NCBI GenBank assembly: GCA_903830425.1
Contig: CAIKTR010000028.1
Location: 1 to 44,888 of the forward strand
Length of the DNA stretch: 44,888 nucleotides
Origin: an uncultured Opitutia bacterium
GTDB lineage: Bacteria; Verrucomicrobiota; Verrucomicrobiia; Opitutales; Opitutaceae
Reading direction: 5' to 3'
Shown here: one piece after another, positions 1 to 8,160 of the stretch
How positions within the stretch are numbered: the stretch's first letter is position 1
Layout: every line of letters starts with the position of its first letter
Position numbers and translations under genes: made by a program
The notes under the pieces: model-generated
Seen by the model: the letters and a program-made list of their open reading frames with translations, nothing else
Database searches by the model: none
Told to the model about the DNA's origin: nothing

Positions 1-411
1 CTGCTGCCGCACATCGACTATTTTCTGCCGAATGACGATGAGTCCGAGCTCATCACCGGGTGCGCGGATCCGCTCGACCAGTTGCGCTGGTTTCAGGCCA
101 AGGGCGCGCGGACGGTCATCATCACCCGGGGTCCGGCCGGGACGTTGGCGGGGCGGGAGGGGCGGTACTGGCAGTGCGGCCCGTACCCGGCGCAGGCGGT
201 CGACCCCTCCGGGTCGGGCGATGCGTTTGGGGCGGGCGTCATCGCAGCCATCCGCCGCGGCCACGATCTGGCCGGCCTGCTGCGCTACGGCAGTGCGCTG
301 GGCGCGTCCGCGACCCGCGCGGTGGGCACCACCGACGGCGTGTTCACCGCGGCGGAGGCGGACGCTTTCATCGCCGCCCACCGACTGCCGGTCACCGAGG
401 GCCAGCTGTGA
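1..411 (+). CDS. PfkB-family carbohydrate kinase, C-terminal part
   Basis: The reading frame is open from the first base, so the 5' end of the gene lies outside the window; 136 residues are visible. The segment reads FLPNDDE, then a nucleotide-binding core, then DPSGSGDAFGAG at about residues 70-81. That last stretch is the PfkB signature 2 (the DTxGAGD type), whose final Asp is the catalytic base for phosphate transfer from ATP to a sugar hydroxyl. The family phosphorylates fructose, ribose, 2-keto-3-deoxygluconate and similar sugars in the cytoplasm. The exact sugar cannot be read from this fragment. Its place at the head of a cluster with alpha-mannosidases and a lyxose/mannose isomerase makes fructose a reasonable guess, but this is inference. 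Its stop overlaps the GTG start of the next gene, so the two are probably translationally coupled. Confidence 0.9.
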   Translation: MLPHIDYFLPNDDESELITGCADPLDQLRWFQAKGARTVIITRGPAGTLAGREGRYWQCGPYPAQAVDPSGSGDAFGAGVIAAIRRGHDLAGLLRYGSALGASATRAVGTTDGVFTAAEADAFIAAHRLPVTEGQL

Positions 412-2465
412 ACGGCGCGATGACCACGGACCACGCAAGCTCCGGGCCCGTCGTGGTGTCCAATCCCTGGGTGGCGGTGGTCATCGAAGATAGCGGGACG
501 GCCGGCCAGCCGGCGTACGGCGTCCGCGCGCTGGCCCTGCAGTGCGCCGGGGAGTGGCAGCGGCTGCTCCACGGGTTGGACGGCCAGGAGTTCGCGACGT
601 CCGTCGGGGCGGCCAGCGCCTCGGCCTGCACGACGCGCCGGACGGAGGACGGCGGCTGGGAAATTCGGCTCACCGGAGATTGCGCCGCGTGGACCGCCAC
701 CGCGGTCATCACCGTCCCGCCGGACCAGCCGGTGATCTGGCGCCGGCAGACCTATCGCTTCCACGCGGCCTGCCGCGCGGCGATTCATCCCGGGTTCCGG
801 CTGCGGGCGGACGCCGGCCTGCGCTACACCTGTCCCCTCCACGTCCACGAGCAGCCCCTGGCGGGCCGGACGCACTTCCGCCCGGCGGTGGACTGGGCTC
901 TGCCCTTTCCCTTCCACGTCTGGCACGACGGGCGCGCCGTCGCGATCTATGGCGTGGATCGGAGCGGTTCCGCCGGAACGGTGGAGTTCACGCCGGAGCC
1001 GGACGGCTCCGCTCGGCTCGGTGTCTATTATCCGGACACGGCCCTGCAGCCCGCCGGGGGCGTGCCCCATGCGTCGCCCACCACCGCCTCGTTCGCGGCC
1101 GGCGCCGAGCTGACGATCACCGAGGTGTTTGCGGCCCAGCAGCTGGCCGCCGGGGAGGAGCCCCTGCTTGAAGCCGAGCGTCTGGCCGCGGGGATCCTGC
1201 TGCGCCGGCCGCCGCCGCCAACGGACCCCCGGGCCGTGGCGGCGGGGCTGGCCGCCTTTTATCCGCGCTGCGAGCTGTGGGAGCCCAACGCGCTCGGGCC
1301 GGGGCGCGGCTGGTTCAGCAACATGTGGGTTCGCACCCAGACCGGCCCGGCCAAGAAGCGGGGCGAGATGAGCGGCTATTTCGACCTGGGCTGGGGCGAG
1401 GGCATCGCGGTGGAAATCTGGATGGGCGGCGTCCGGCACTGGCTGCGCACCGGCGACCGCGGCCTGCTGCCGTACATCGACGAGATGACGCGGAACCTGG
1501 ACTGCTTCAAGCGGGGCGAGGGCGAGGCCGCGGCCTATTTCGACCGCAGCGACGGACAGAAGTACGGCGACTTCCTGATGGACCACGTGCCGGGCAGCCG
1601 GATCTGGACGCATTCGCTGGGGCACACCGGCAGCCAGCTGCTCCAGCTTTACCAGCTGGCCCCCGGCTATCCGGACGCCCCGACGCGCCAGCACTGGCTG
1701 GCCGCGGCCACGTCGATGGGCCACTTTCTGGCGGGCCAGCAGCGGGCCAACGGGGATTTGCCGGACATCGTCGACGCGCAGAACCAGGAGGTGAACCGCA
1801 AGCCGCACCGCATCGCCGCCCGCGCCGTGGTCGCGGGGCTGTGGACGCGGCTGGGGCAGGTCACGGGCGAGCCGGCGTGGACCCAGCGGGCCCTGCGTCT
1901 GGCGGAGTGCCTCGCGCCCGAGCTCGGACGCTACGAATATTACAACCAGATGCTCGACGGGATTATCGCCGCGGACCGGGAGTTCGTCGACGGCGAGGCG
2001 GCCTGTTACGTGCTGGAGGGGCTGGTGCCCCTGTATGTCGAGACCCGCCGGCCGGCCGTGCTCGCGCTCTGCCAGCAGGCCGCGGCCTTCGCGTTTGGGT
2101 GGACCTATTTCTACGACCTGCCGCACGCCCACCGCGGCATCGCGCGCGGGGGCCAATGCTGCCGCATGGATGATTATCCGCTCCTGTATCCGATCGGCCC
2201 CGCCAAGGCGATGGAGCCGGTCCTCGCGCTGGCCCAAGTGACCGGCGATCCGCTCTACCGGAAAATGGCGGACGAGATGGCCGCCTTTCTCGGCCACTGG
2301 CAGCTGGCGGCCCCCGGCCAGCCGTGGGACGGCGGGATGGTGCATGCCCTGGGGCAGTTCAGCGGCCAGCACTGGGGGCCGGATCTCGCCGGCCAGGTGG
2401 ACAGCGGCATGGCCACCGGCAACAGCCTGGCGGCCCTGGAATGCTGGCTCGCGCACCCCAGGTAG
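408..2465 (+). CDS. Uncharacterised glycosidase-like protein (beta-sandwich plus alpha/alpha toroid)
   Basis: This 685-residue protein is of a family I cannot name. The GTG at 408 is chosen because GAGGG at 397-401 sits 6 nt upstream and the start overlaps the previous stop (GTGA); ATG at 420 is the alternative. No signal peptide is visible, so it is probably cytoplasmic. The first 250 residues or so look beta-rich. From about residue 270 the pattern is repeated helices with aromatic and acidic residues, for example YFDLGWGEGIAVEIW near residue 323 and a His/Asp-rich stretch after it. This resembles the six-hairpin glycosidase and epimerase superfamily. A sugar-hydrolysing or carbohydrate-binding role follows from this shape and from the neighbours only. 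No catalytic residue can be assigned with confidence. Confidence 0.75.
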   Translation: MNGAMTTDHASSGPVVVSNPWVAVVIEDSGTAGQPAYGVRALALQCAGEWQRLLHGLDGQEFATSVGAASASACTTRRTEDGGWEIRLTGDCAAWTATAVITVPPDQPVIWRRQTYRFHAACRAAIHPGFRLRADAGLRYTCPLHVHEQPLAGRTHFRPAVDWALPFPFHVWHDGRAVAIYGVDRSGSAGTVEFTPEPDGSARLGVYYPDTALQPAGGVPHASPTTASFAAGAELTITEVFAAQQLAAGEEPLLEAERLAAGILLRRPPPPTDPRAVAAGLAAFYPRCELWEPNALGPGRGWFSNMWVRTQTGPAKKRGEMSGYFDLGWGEGIAVEIWMGGVRHWLRTGDRGLLPYIDEMTRNLDCFKRGEGEAAAYFDRSDGQKYGDFLMDHVPGSRIWTHSLGHTGSQLLQLYQLAPGYPDAPTRQHWLAAATSMGHFLAGQQRANGDLPDIVDAQNQEVNRKPHRIAARAVVAGLWTRLGQVTGEPAWTQRALRLAECLAPELGRYEYYNQMLDGIIAADREFVDGEAACYVLEGLVPLYVETRRPAVLALCQQAAAFAFGWTYFYDLPHAHRGIARGGQCCRMDDYPLLYPIGPAKAMEPVLALAQVTGDPLYRKMADEMAAFLGHWQLAAPGQPWDGGMVHALGQFSGQHWGPDLAGQVDSGMATGNSLAALECWLAHPR

Positions 2466-2510
2466 CCTCTCCGCCCTCCGCGACCCAACCACCCCGACCC
2501 AAGCCCGAAC

Positions 2511-3548
2511 ATGGAAATCGAATTCAAGATGCCGGATCTCGCGACGACGGATTCCGAAATCAAGGTGATCCGCTGGTTCGTCGCGGCGGGCCAGTCCGTG
2601 ATTCGGGGCCAGCCCCTGCTGGAGGTTGAAACCGACAAGGCGACGATGGAGGTGGAATCGATCGCCACGGGCCGGCTGCTGGCGATCCATGCGCAGCCGG
2701 GTGACGCGCTTTCCGCCGGGCAGCGGCTGGCGGTCATTGCGACCGAGGGCGGTCCCGCGACCCCGTCCGCGCCGCCGGTGCCCGACGGCGTCGCGGCGCC
2801 GGTTCCCGCGCCTCAGGCGGCGCCGCCGAAGCCGGCGGGGGGCCTGTTTGCCAAGAACCGCGCCGCGACGAACGCCCGGGCGGCCGAGGGAGCGCGTCCC
2901 TCCATCGCCCTGACCGCCGCGCACGCCACGGCCGCGCGCCGCCTGCAGCAGAGCAAGCAGACCGTCCCGCATTTCTACCTGCAGACCTCGGTCAACGCCG
3001 AGCCGCTGCTCCGGGCGCGGGTGGCCGCGGGCGCCAGTCCGCCGGCCTGGGATGCCTTCTTCGTCCACGCGGCGGGCCAGGCGCTGGCCAAATTCGACCG
3101 CCTGGGTTGCCGCTATGAGGGCGACCACCTCCGACCAGCGGAAACCGACGCCATCGGCGTCGCCGTGGACCACGAGGACGAGTTGTTCGTGCTGACCATT
3201 GCCAGTCCCGCCGCCAAAACGCCCGCCCAGATCTCCGCTGAACTCCGCACCCTGGTCGGCCAGTTGCGCGCCGGGGATCCCGCGGTCCGGCGCCTGCGTC
3301 CCGCGAGCCTGACGCTGACGAATCTCGGCAGCACCGGGGTCGAAGCCTTTGCCGCCATCATCAATCCGCCGGAAGCGGCGATCCTGGCCATCGGCCGGGC
3401 GGCGCCGGTGGCGGTGGTGCAGGCCGGCCAGGTGGTCCCGCAAACGCGGCTGACGCTGACCCTGTCGGTCGACCACCGCGTGGTGAACGGCAAATACGCC
3501 GCCCGCTTTCTGGATGAAATCGTCCGGGAACTCGAGTCGCTCGGATGA
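2511..3548 (+). CDS. pdhC: Dihydrolipoamide acyltransferase (E2) of a 2-oxo acid dehydrogenase complex
   Basis: The 345-residue E2 moves an acyl group from lipoyl-lysine to CoA, giving acetyl-CoA in a pyruvate or acetoin dehydrogenase complex. Residues 1-78 form one lipoyl domain with the lipoylation site ETDKA (Lys43). An Ala/Pro-rich linker follows at about 85-130, then the trimeric catalytic domain to the end. Two features are odd. The usual peripheral-subunit-binding domain (about 35 residues that hold E1 or E3) is not recognisable, since the linker runs straight into the catalytic domain. The catalytic motif reads DHRVVNG, with His322 kept but Asn326 in place of the usual Asp. E1-alpha and E1-beta are encoded 7 kb downstream, and no E3 (lipoamide dehydrogenase) gene is in the window. 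The leader is C-rich without a clear ribosome-binding site. Acetoin versus pyruvate specificity is not resolved. Confidence 0.9.
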   Translation: MEIEFKMPDLATTDSEIKVIRWFVAAGQSVIRGQPLLEVETDKATMEVESIATGRLLAIHAQPGDALSAGQRLAVIATEGGPATPSAPPVPDGVAAPVPAPQAAPPKPAGGLFAKNRAATNARAAEGARPSIALTAAHATAARRLQQSKQTVPHFYLQTSVNAEPLLRARVAAGASPPAWDAFFVHAAGQALAKFDRLGCRYEGDHLRPAETDAIGVAVDHEDELFVLTIASPAAKTPAQISAELRTLVGQLRAGDPAVRRLRPASLTLTNLGSTGVEAFAAIINPPEAAILAIGRAAPVAVVQAGQVVPQTRLTLTLSVDHRVVNGKYAARFLDEIVRELESLG

Positions 3549-3589
3549 CCCGGGGACCGGAACAACGCCGCGATCAACCCCTCCCACCC

Positions 3590-4789
3590 ATGACGCTCGC
3601 CCCCTCCCAGCTGGAACCGGAACTGGCCGAAGCCTACCGCCAATGCGCCGACAAGAACGTGCTGGCGGCGCTGAACCCCAAGATATTCTTCGGCTATTTT
3701 TCCGTCTGCGCGGATCCGACGCAGGGCCACGGGCACGACACCACGTTTCCCGGGCTGGACTGGGGCCAGTCGGCCGAGGCGCTGCTGTGGCTGGGACGCC
3801 AGGCGGAGGTGCTGGCGAGCTGGGAGTACGTGAAGACCTTTCTGCGCGCGGACGGCCTGCTGCCCTTTGCGATTGTGCCGAGCCAGGCGGGCACGACGGT
3901 GCAGATGAGCCTGCCGAAAAAAACGGAGACCTATCCCTTTACCGTGTCCGCCAACGGCGGCGCCTACTGCCACTGGTTCCCGGGCAACCCGCTGCTGATG
4001 CTGCCGAACGTCACGTTCATCCAGCTGGCCGACGCGATTTTCCGGCACACGCAGGACTCGGGGTGGCTGGCCGCCCAGCGCCCGGTGCTGCGGCAGGTGA
4101 CCGACTGGGTGCTGCGGCAGGTCACGCCCCTCGGGCTCGTGCCGGGAGGGGGCTTCTACGTCGAGCGGCCGACGCGCCTGGAGCACGACGGGGTCACGCA
4201 GTGCTACACCGCGCACGCCCTGCGGCTGGCGGCCCGGCTGACGGGCGAGCCCGGCTACGCGGCCGGGGCGGACCGCATCACGGCGGGCTTCCGCGAAAAA
4301 TTCTGGGCCGGCGACCACTGCGTCGAGTATCTCAACGCGGAGCACGGGGCGATCTCGCATCACGGCCTGACGGATGTGGACTGGGCGGCGATCGCCACGG
4401 GCCTGGCCACGCCCGAGCAGGTGCAGGTGCTCTGGCCGCAGCTGCGCCACAACGGGGACTTCCGCTACCACGGGATTCCCACCGGCATCTCCACGCGTCC
4501 GGAGACCTACGAGGACTGGGAGATGATGTACCTCGATCGGCACGATCTGGCCGCCATGGGACGCGCGTGGTATCTGGAGGCGTGGGCGCGGTCCGTGATG
4601 GGTGACCGCGCCGGAGTGTTGGAATCGCTGCGGCAGGTGGCGCGCGTCGGGCGCGAGAACAACTGGTACTGGCGCGAGCGCTACTACTCCGAGCGCAGCG
4701 GGGATCTGGGCAGCTATCGCATCAACACGTACTGCGAGTACCCGGCCAACTTCATCCGGATCGTGCACCGGTTCGTGCTGGCGGGCTGA
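3590..4789 (+). CDS. Uncharacterised six-hairpin glycosidase-like protein
   Basis: This is about 399 residues from ATG 3590. An earlier ATG at 3545 overlaps the E2 stop and would add 15 residues (Arg/Pro/Gln-rich) that do not look conserved. I prefer 3590 because its C-rich leader matches the leaders of the neighbouring genes. The protein has evenly spaced helical hairpins with many Trp, Tyr and Asp/Glu residues, including HWFPGNP, GISTRPETYEDWEMM and NNWYWRERYYSE, as in (alpha/alpha)6 toroid glycosidases. There is no signal peptide or membrane segment. I cannot assign a GH family or the catalytic acids. It lies between E2 and the large DUF4450-like gene, 5 bp upstream of the latter, so it is almost certainly in the same operon and probably acts on the same oligosaccharide. 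Confidence 0.75.
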   Translation: MTLAPSQLEPELAEAYRQCADKNVLAALNPKIFFGYFSVCADPTQGHGHDTTFPGLDWGQSAEALLWLGRQAEVLASWEYVKTFLRADGLLPFAIVPSQAGTTVQMSLPKKTETYPFTVSANGGAYCHWFPGNPLLMLPNVTFIQLADAIFRHTQDSGWLAAQRPVLRQVTDWVLRQVTPLGLVPGGGFYVERPTRLEHDGVTQCYTAHALRLAARLTGEPGYAAGADRITAGFREKFWAGDHCVEYLNAEHGAISHHGLTDVDWAAIATGLATPEQVQVLWPQLRHNGDFRYHGIPTGISTRPETYEDWEMMYLDRHDLAAMGRAWYLEAWARSVMGDRAGVLESLRQVARVGRENNWYWRERYYSERSGDLGSYRINTYCEYPANFIRIVHRFVLAG

Positions 4790-4794
4790 GAGCC

Positions 4795-7700
4795 ATGAGC
4801 CGTCCCGCCGCGACCCCTGCCGTGCCGGACCGCCTGTGGGCGGAGTCGGCGGGGCCGTGGCGCGAGCCGGGCCAGTCGGTCGATGCCGCCTACCGGCGCG
4901 ACGGCCGGCAGCGGTACGAGGCGGACGGCGGCGAAATCGTCGGCCGCAACGGCCCGTATTTCAACAACCGGCCGCTCTACTGCACGCTCAACACCGACGG
5001 GGCGGTGCTCGCCGGGGACCGACCGCTGGTGCGGCTCATCGCCAAGCCCCACCTGCTCGGGGCGCTGACCGTGGCCGTCGCCCGGGACGGCCGCGCGACC
5101 TGGCTGCACGACTGGGCGGAGGTTGAGTCCCGCTACCGCTGCGGCCGGATGACCTGGCGATGCGCGGATCCTGGGCTGCCGGGCGTGACGGTCACGCTGA
5201 CGGTCGTGCCGCTGCGGGACGTCGCCGGCTTCGCCGCCCACCTCCAGCTTGCCGGGTCGCGGGCGGGCGACCAGGTCATCTGGGGTTTTGGCGGCGCGCG
5301 GTGGGAGGAGGGGGACCCGCGGCTGAACTGGGATCCGGTCATGCGGGGCAATCCGGACATCTGCCGGTCCGGCGATCCGCGGCGGCCGCTGCTGCGCCAG
5401 AGCCTGGTGCCGGAATTTTCGCTGGGGAATATCGCGACCCTGGCTCCGCCGGGCTTCCGGCTAGCCGCGACGGCCGACGCGACGCACGTCGCCACGGGCC
5501 AAGCGAGCCGGACGGACACGCTGCGGGTGGGCGACGCCGCGGCGGCCGCGGATCCGCTGGAGCTGGCGGCCGCGACGGCCGGCGCGCGGCCGATGGTCGT
5601 CGGGACCGCGCACCTGGCGGCGGGAGCGGACGAACTGTGGTTTGCCGTCGAAGGGGCCCCGGCCGGGGCGGCGACGGCCGGCCGGGCGAGTGCGGAGCCG
5701 GCGCGGGCCTTCGCGGCCGGGCTGGCCTATCTGGGCGAAGTCGAGCGCGTCCGGGTGGCGGGCCCGGATGCCTGGCTGGAGGCGGCGGTCGCGGCGGTCT
5801 GCCATGCGGTGGATGGAAACTGCGAGCGCGACCCCTACATCTTCCGCCACGGCTGCATGGCCTTCAGCTGCCGGTTTGTCGGGTGGCGCGTGATCTGTGG
5901 CGCCACGGCGCTGGGCTGGCACGAGCGGGTGCGGGGCAACGCGGGCTACACGATCGGCCTGCAGAAGACGGCCGACCCGGAGCGCACCCGGCCCGAGGCC
6001 AGCCGGGAGCGGCTGGGGTGCCACGAGGGCCCGGGGTCCCGGCTCTACGGCCGGGGGGCGCTCGATCGGGATTTTCCGATGTACGATGTGCAGACGCAGT
6101 TTTTCGACCAGACGATCCAGGACTGGCGGGCGACCGCCGACCCGGAGATGGAGCGGCTGCTGCGGCCGGCGCTGGAACTGCACCTGGAATGGATGCAGGA
6201 CTGCTTCGATCCGGACGGCGACGGGCTCTACGAGAGCTACATCAACACGCTGCCGACGGACTCGGTGTGGTACAACGGCGGCGGCAGCGCGGAGCAGTCC
6301 GCCTATGCCTACACGGCGCATCGCGCGGCGGCGGACCTGGCGCGCCGCGCCGGCGACCGGCCGGCGGCGGACCGGCATCGGGCCCAGGCCGCCAAGATCC
6401 AGCGGGCGATGCGCGAGCGGCTCTGGCTGCCGGACCGCGGGCATTTCGGCCTGTACCGCGAGCAAGGCGGCCATGGCCGCGTGCATGCCGACGCCTGGGT
6501 GTACAGCGTGTTCCTGCCGATCGACGCGGGCCTGACGACGGCGGAGGAGGCGTTGCAGTCCCTCTATTACACGGAGTGGGGCCTGGAGCGGATCCGCCTG
6601 CCCTACGGCGGCGTGCTGTGCCAGCCGTCCAACTGGGTGCCGTGGAAATGGTCGGTGCGCGATGTGTTCGGCGGCGATCTCTGCCATCTGGCGCTGGCCT
6701 ATTTTCAATCCGGCCTCGGCGATGCCGGCTACGAGCTGCTCGAGGGCGCGACGCGGGAGAGCGCCTATGCGAGCGCGGTGCCGGGCGGCTTCAGCCATAT
6801 CGGGGCGGCGACGGATTTCGGGGACAACGTCCACATGTTCGCGCGCACGGTGGTCGAGGGCCTGTATGGCTACGCGCCGGACTACCCCAACGGGCGGGTC
6901 CGGCTCCAGCCGGCGTTTCCCTCGGCGTGGACCCGCGCCGCGATCGAGACGCCGGACTTTGCCCTGAGCTACCAGCAGGCGGATGACAGCGATCGCTACC
7001 GCCTGACCCTGGCGCGGACGGCGGACGTGGAGTTCCGCCTGCCGGTGCGCGCGGAAAAAATCCGCCGCCTCACGCTCAACGGCCGGCCGGTCGAGGGCGC
7101 GGTCGAGCCGGGATTCGGCTGCCCCTATCTGGTCCTGCGGGTGCCGTCCGGGACGACAGCCGAGCTCGTCATCGAACTCAGCGGCCGCCGGCCGCAGAGC
7201 GCGCCGATCGCGGTCGCCGGCCGGGTGGGCGAGGAGGTCTGCCTGCGGGTGGCGGCGGGCCGCGTGGACGAGTGGCGCGACCTGCACCACGTGCTGCTGG
7301 CGGCCGGGGCGGAGGGTTCTACCCTGCGCGGCCGGCTGGCCGCGCGGCCGGGCCACCACCTCGTGTTGGCCAAGTGCACGATCGGCGACCTGCCGCACTG
7401 GCAGGTCTTCCAACTGCACCTCACCGATCCCGTCGCCGAGCGGCGCCAGCTCGACCGGACGCCGCGCGCGGCCCATCCGGGGTCGACGTGGGCGTGCCTC
7501 GACCTGGCGCCCCAGCACAACGGCGACGTCCGGACCATCTTCCAGCAGCGCTACCTGTCCCCGCGCCCGGCCACCTGCTCGGTCCGGCTGGGGATCGACG
7601 GCTATTCGGCCTGGACGTTTCCCTACTGGAACCTGCCGCCCCCGGAGATCGATCTCAGCTTCGTGCCGAGCCTGACCGATGCGCCGGGGCGGCTGCGGAC

Positions 7701-8160
7701 CCCGGCCAACGTCCCCTTCGCCCCCGTGGCGGCGTCGCGGAACATCGCCTTCACCTCGTTGTGGGACAACTGGCCCACGGCGGTGACGGTCCCGGTGGGG
7801 CGCGCCGCGGACACGATCTGGCTGCTGGTGGCGGGGTCGACCTTCCCGATGCAGACGCGGATCGCCAACGCCGAGTTTCGCTTCGACTACGCGGATGGCG
7901 TGACGGAGCGTCTGGCCTTGGTCCCGCCGTTCAACTTCTGGATGCTGTCGCCGTGGGGCGGCGGCGACTACAGCTATGAGCATGATGCGTTCTGCCTGCC
8001 TCCGCAGCCGCCGCCCCAGGTACAGCTGGGCCGCAACTGCCGGGCGATGGTGCTCGCGTGGAAACTGCGGGCCGGCGTGCCGCTGGCGAGCGTGACGCTG
8101 GAGACGCTTTCCCAGGACGTGGTCATCGGACTCATGGGCGTGAGCCTGGAAACGACATGA
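4795..8160 (+). CDS. Large DUF4450-like glycosidase-family protein
   Basis: This 1121-residue multidomain protein has no signal peptide. The N-terminal 220 residues or so contain NGPYFNNRPLYC and a beta-rich pattern that I associate with DUF4450 proteins of polysaccharide-degrading bacteria (from memory, not searched). Residues 320-720 form a helical toroid like that of amylo-alpha-1,6-glucosidase, GH78 and GH94 enzymes, with DPDGDGLYESYINT near residue 470 and WYNGGGSAEQSAYAY just after. A small beta-sandwich with LNGRPVEG follows near residue 760. The last 320 residues form an extra domain rich in Trp and Phe, such as YSAWTFPYWNLPPPEID. The catalytic residues are not known to me. It follows the previous gene by 5 bp, and its stop overlaps the start of the GH38-like gene (ATGA), indicating translational coupling. 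A cytoplasmic hydrolase for a branched oligosaccharide is a fair guess. Confidence 0.78.
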   Translation: MSRPAATPAVPDRLWAESAGPWREPGQSVDAAYRRDGRQRYEADGGEIVGRNGPYFNNRPLYCTLNTDGAVLAGDRPLVRLIAKPHLLGALTVAVARDGRATWLHDWAEVESRYRCGRMTWRCADPGLPGVTVTLTVVPLRDVAGFAAHLQLAGSRAGDQVIWGFGGARWEEGDPRLNWDPVMRGNPDICRSGDPRRPLLRQSLVPEFSLGNIATLAPPGFRLAATADATHVATGQASRTDTLRVGDAAAAADPLELAAATAGARPMVVGTAHLAAGADELWFAVEGAPAGAATAGRASAEPARAFAAGLAYLGEVERVRVAGPDAWLEAAVAAVCHAVDGNCERDPYIFRHGCMAFSCRFVGWRVICGATALGWHERVRGNAGYTIGLQKTADPERTRPEASRERLGCHEGPGSRLYGRGALDRDFPMYDVQTQFFDQTIQDWRATADPEMERLLRPALELHLEWMQDCFDPDGDGLYESYINTLPTDSVWYNGGGSAEQSAYAYTAHRAAADLARRAGDRPAADRHRAQAAKIQRAMRERLWLPDRGHFGLYREQGGHGRVHADAWVYSVFLPIDAGLTTAEEALQSLYYTEWGLERIRLPYGGVLCQPSNWVPWKWSVRDVFGGDLCHLALAYFQSGLGDAGYELLEGATRESAYASAVPGGFSHIGAATDFGDNVHMFARTVVEGLYGYAPDYPNGRVRLQPAFPSAWTRAAIETPDFALSYQQADDSDRYRLTLARTADVEFRLPVRAEKIRRLTLNGRPVEGAVEPGFGCPYLVLRVPSGTTAELVIELSGRRPQSAPIAVAGRVGEEVCLRVAAGRVDEWRDLHHVLLAAGAEGSTLRGRLAARPGHHLVLAKCTIGDLPHWQVFQLHLTDPVAERRQLDRTPRAAHPGSTWACLDLAPQHNGDVRTIFQQRYLSPRPATCSVRLGIDGYSAWTFPYWNLPPPEIDLSFVPSLTDAPGRLRTPANVPFAPVAASRNIAFTSLWDNWPTAVTVPVGRAADTIWLLVAGSTFPMQTRIANAEFRFDYADGVTERLALVPPFNFWMLSPWGGGDYSYEHDAFCLPPQPPPQVQLGRNCRAMVLAWKLRAGVPLASVTLETLSQDVVIGLMGVSLETT

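Noticed and set aside
285-3587. Very long - strand open frame (1100 codons) opposite the first genes
   Set aside because: It is Arg/Gly/Ala/His-rich with no domain pattern and mirrors the codon positions of real + strand genes with clear motifs (E2). It is a GC-driven shadow.
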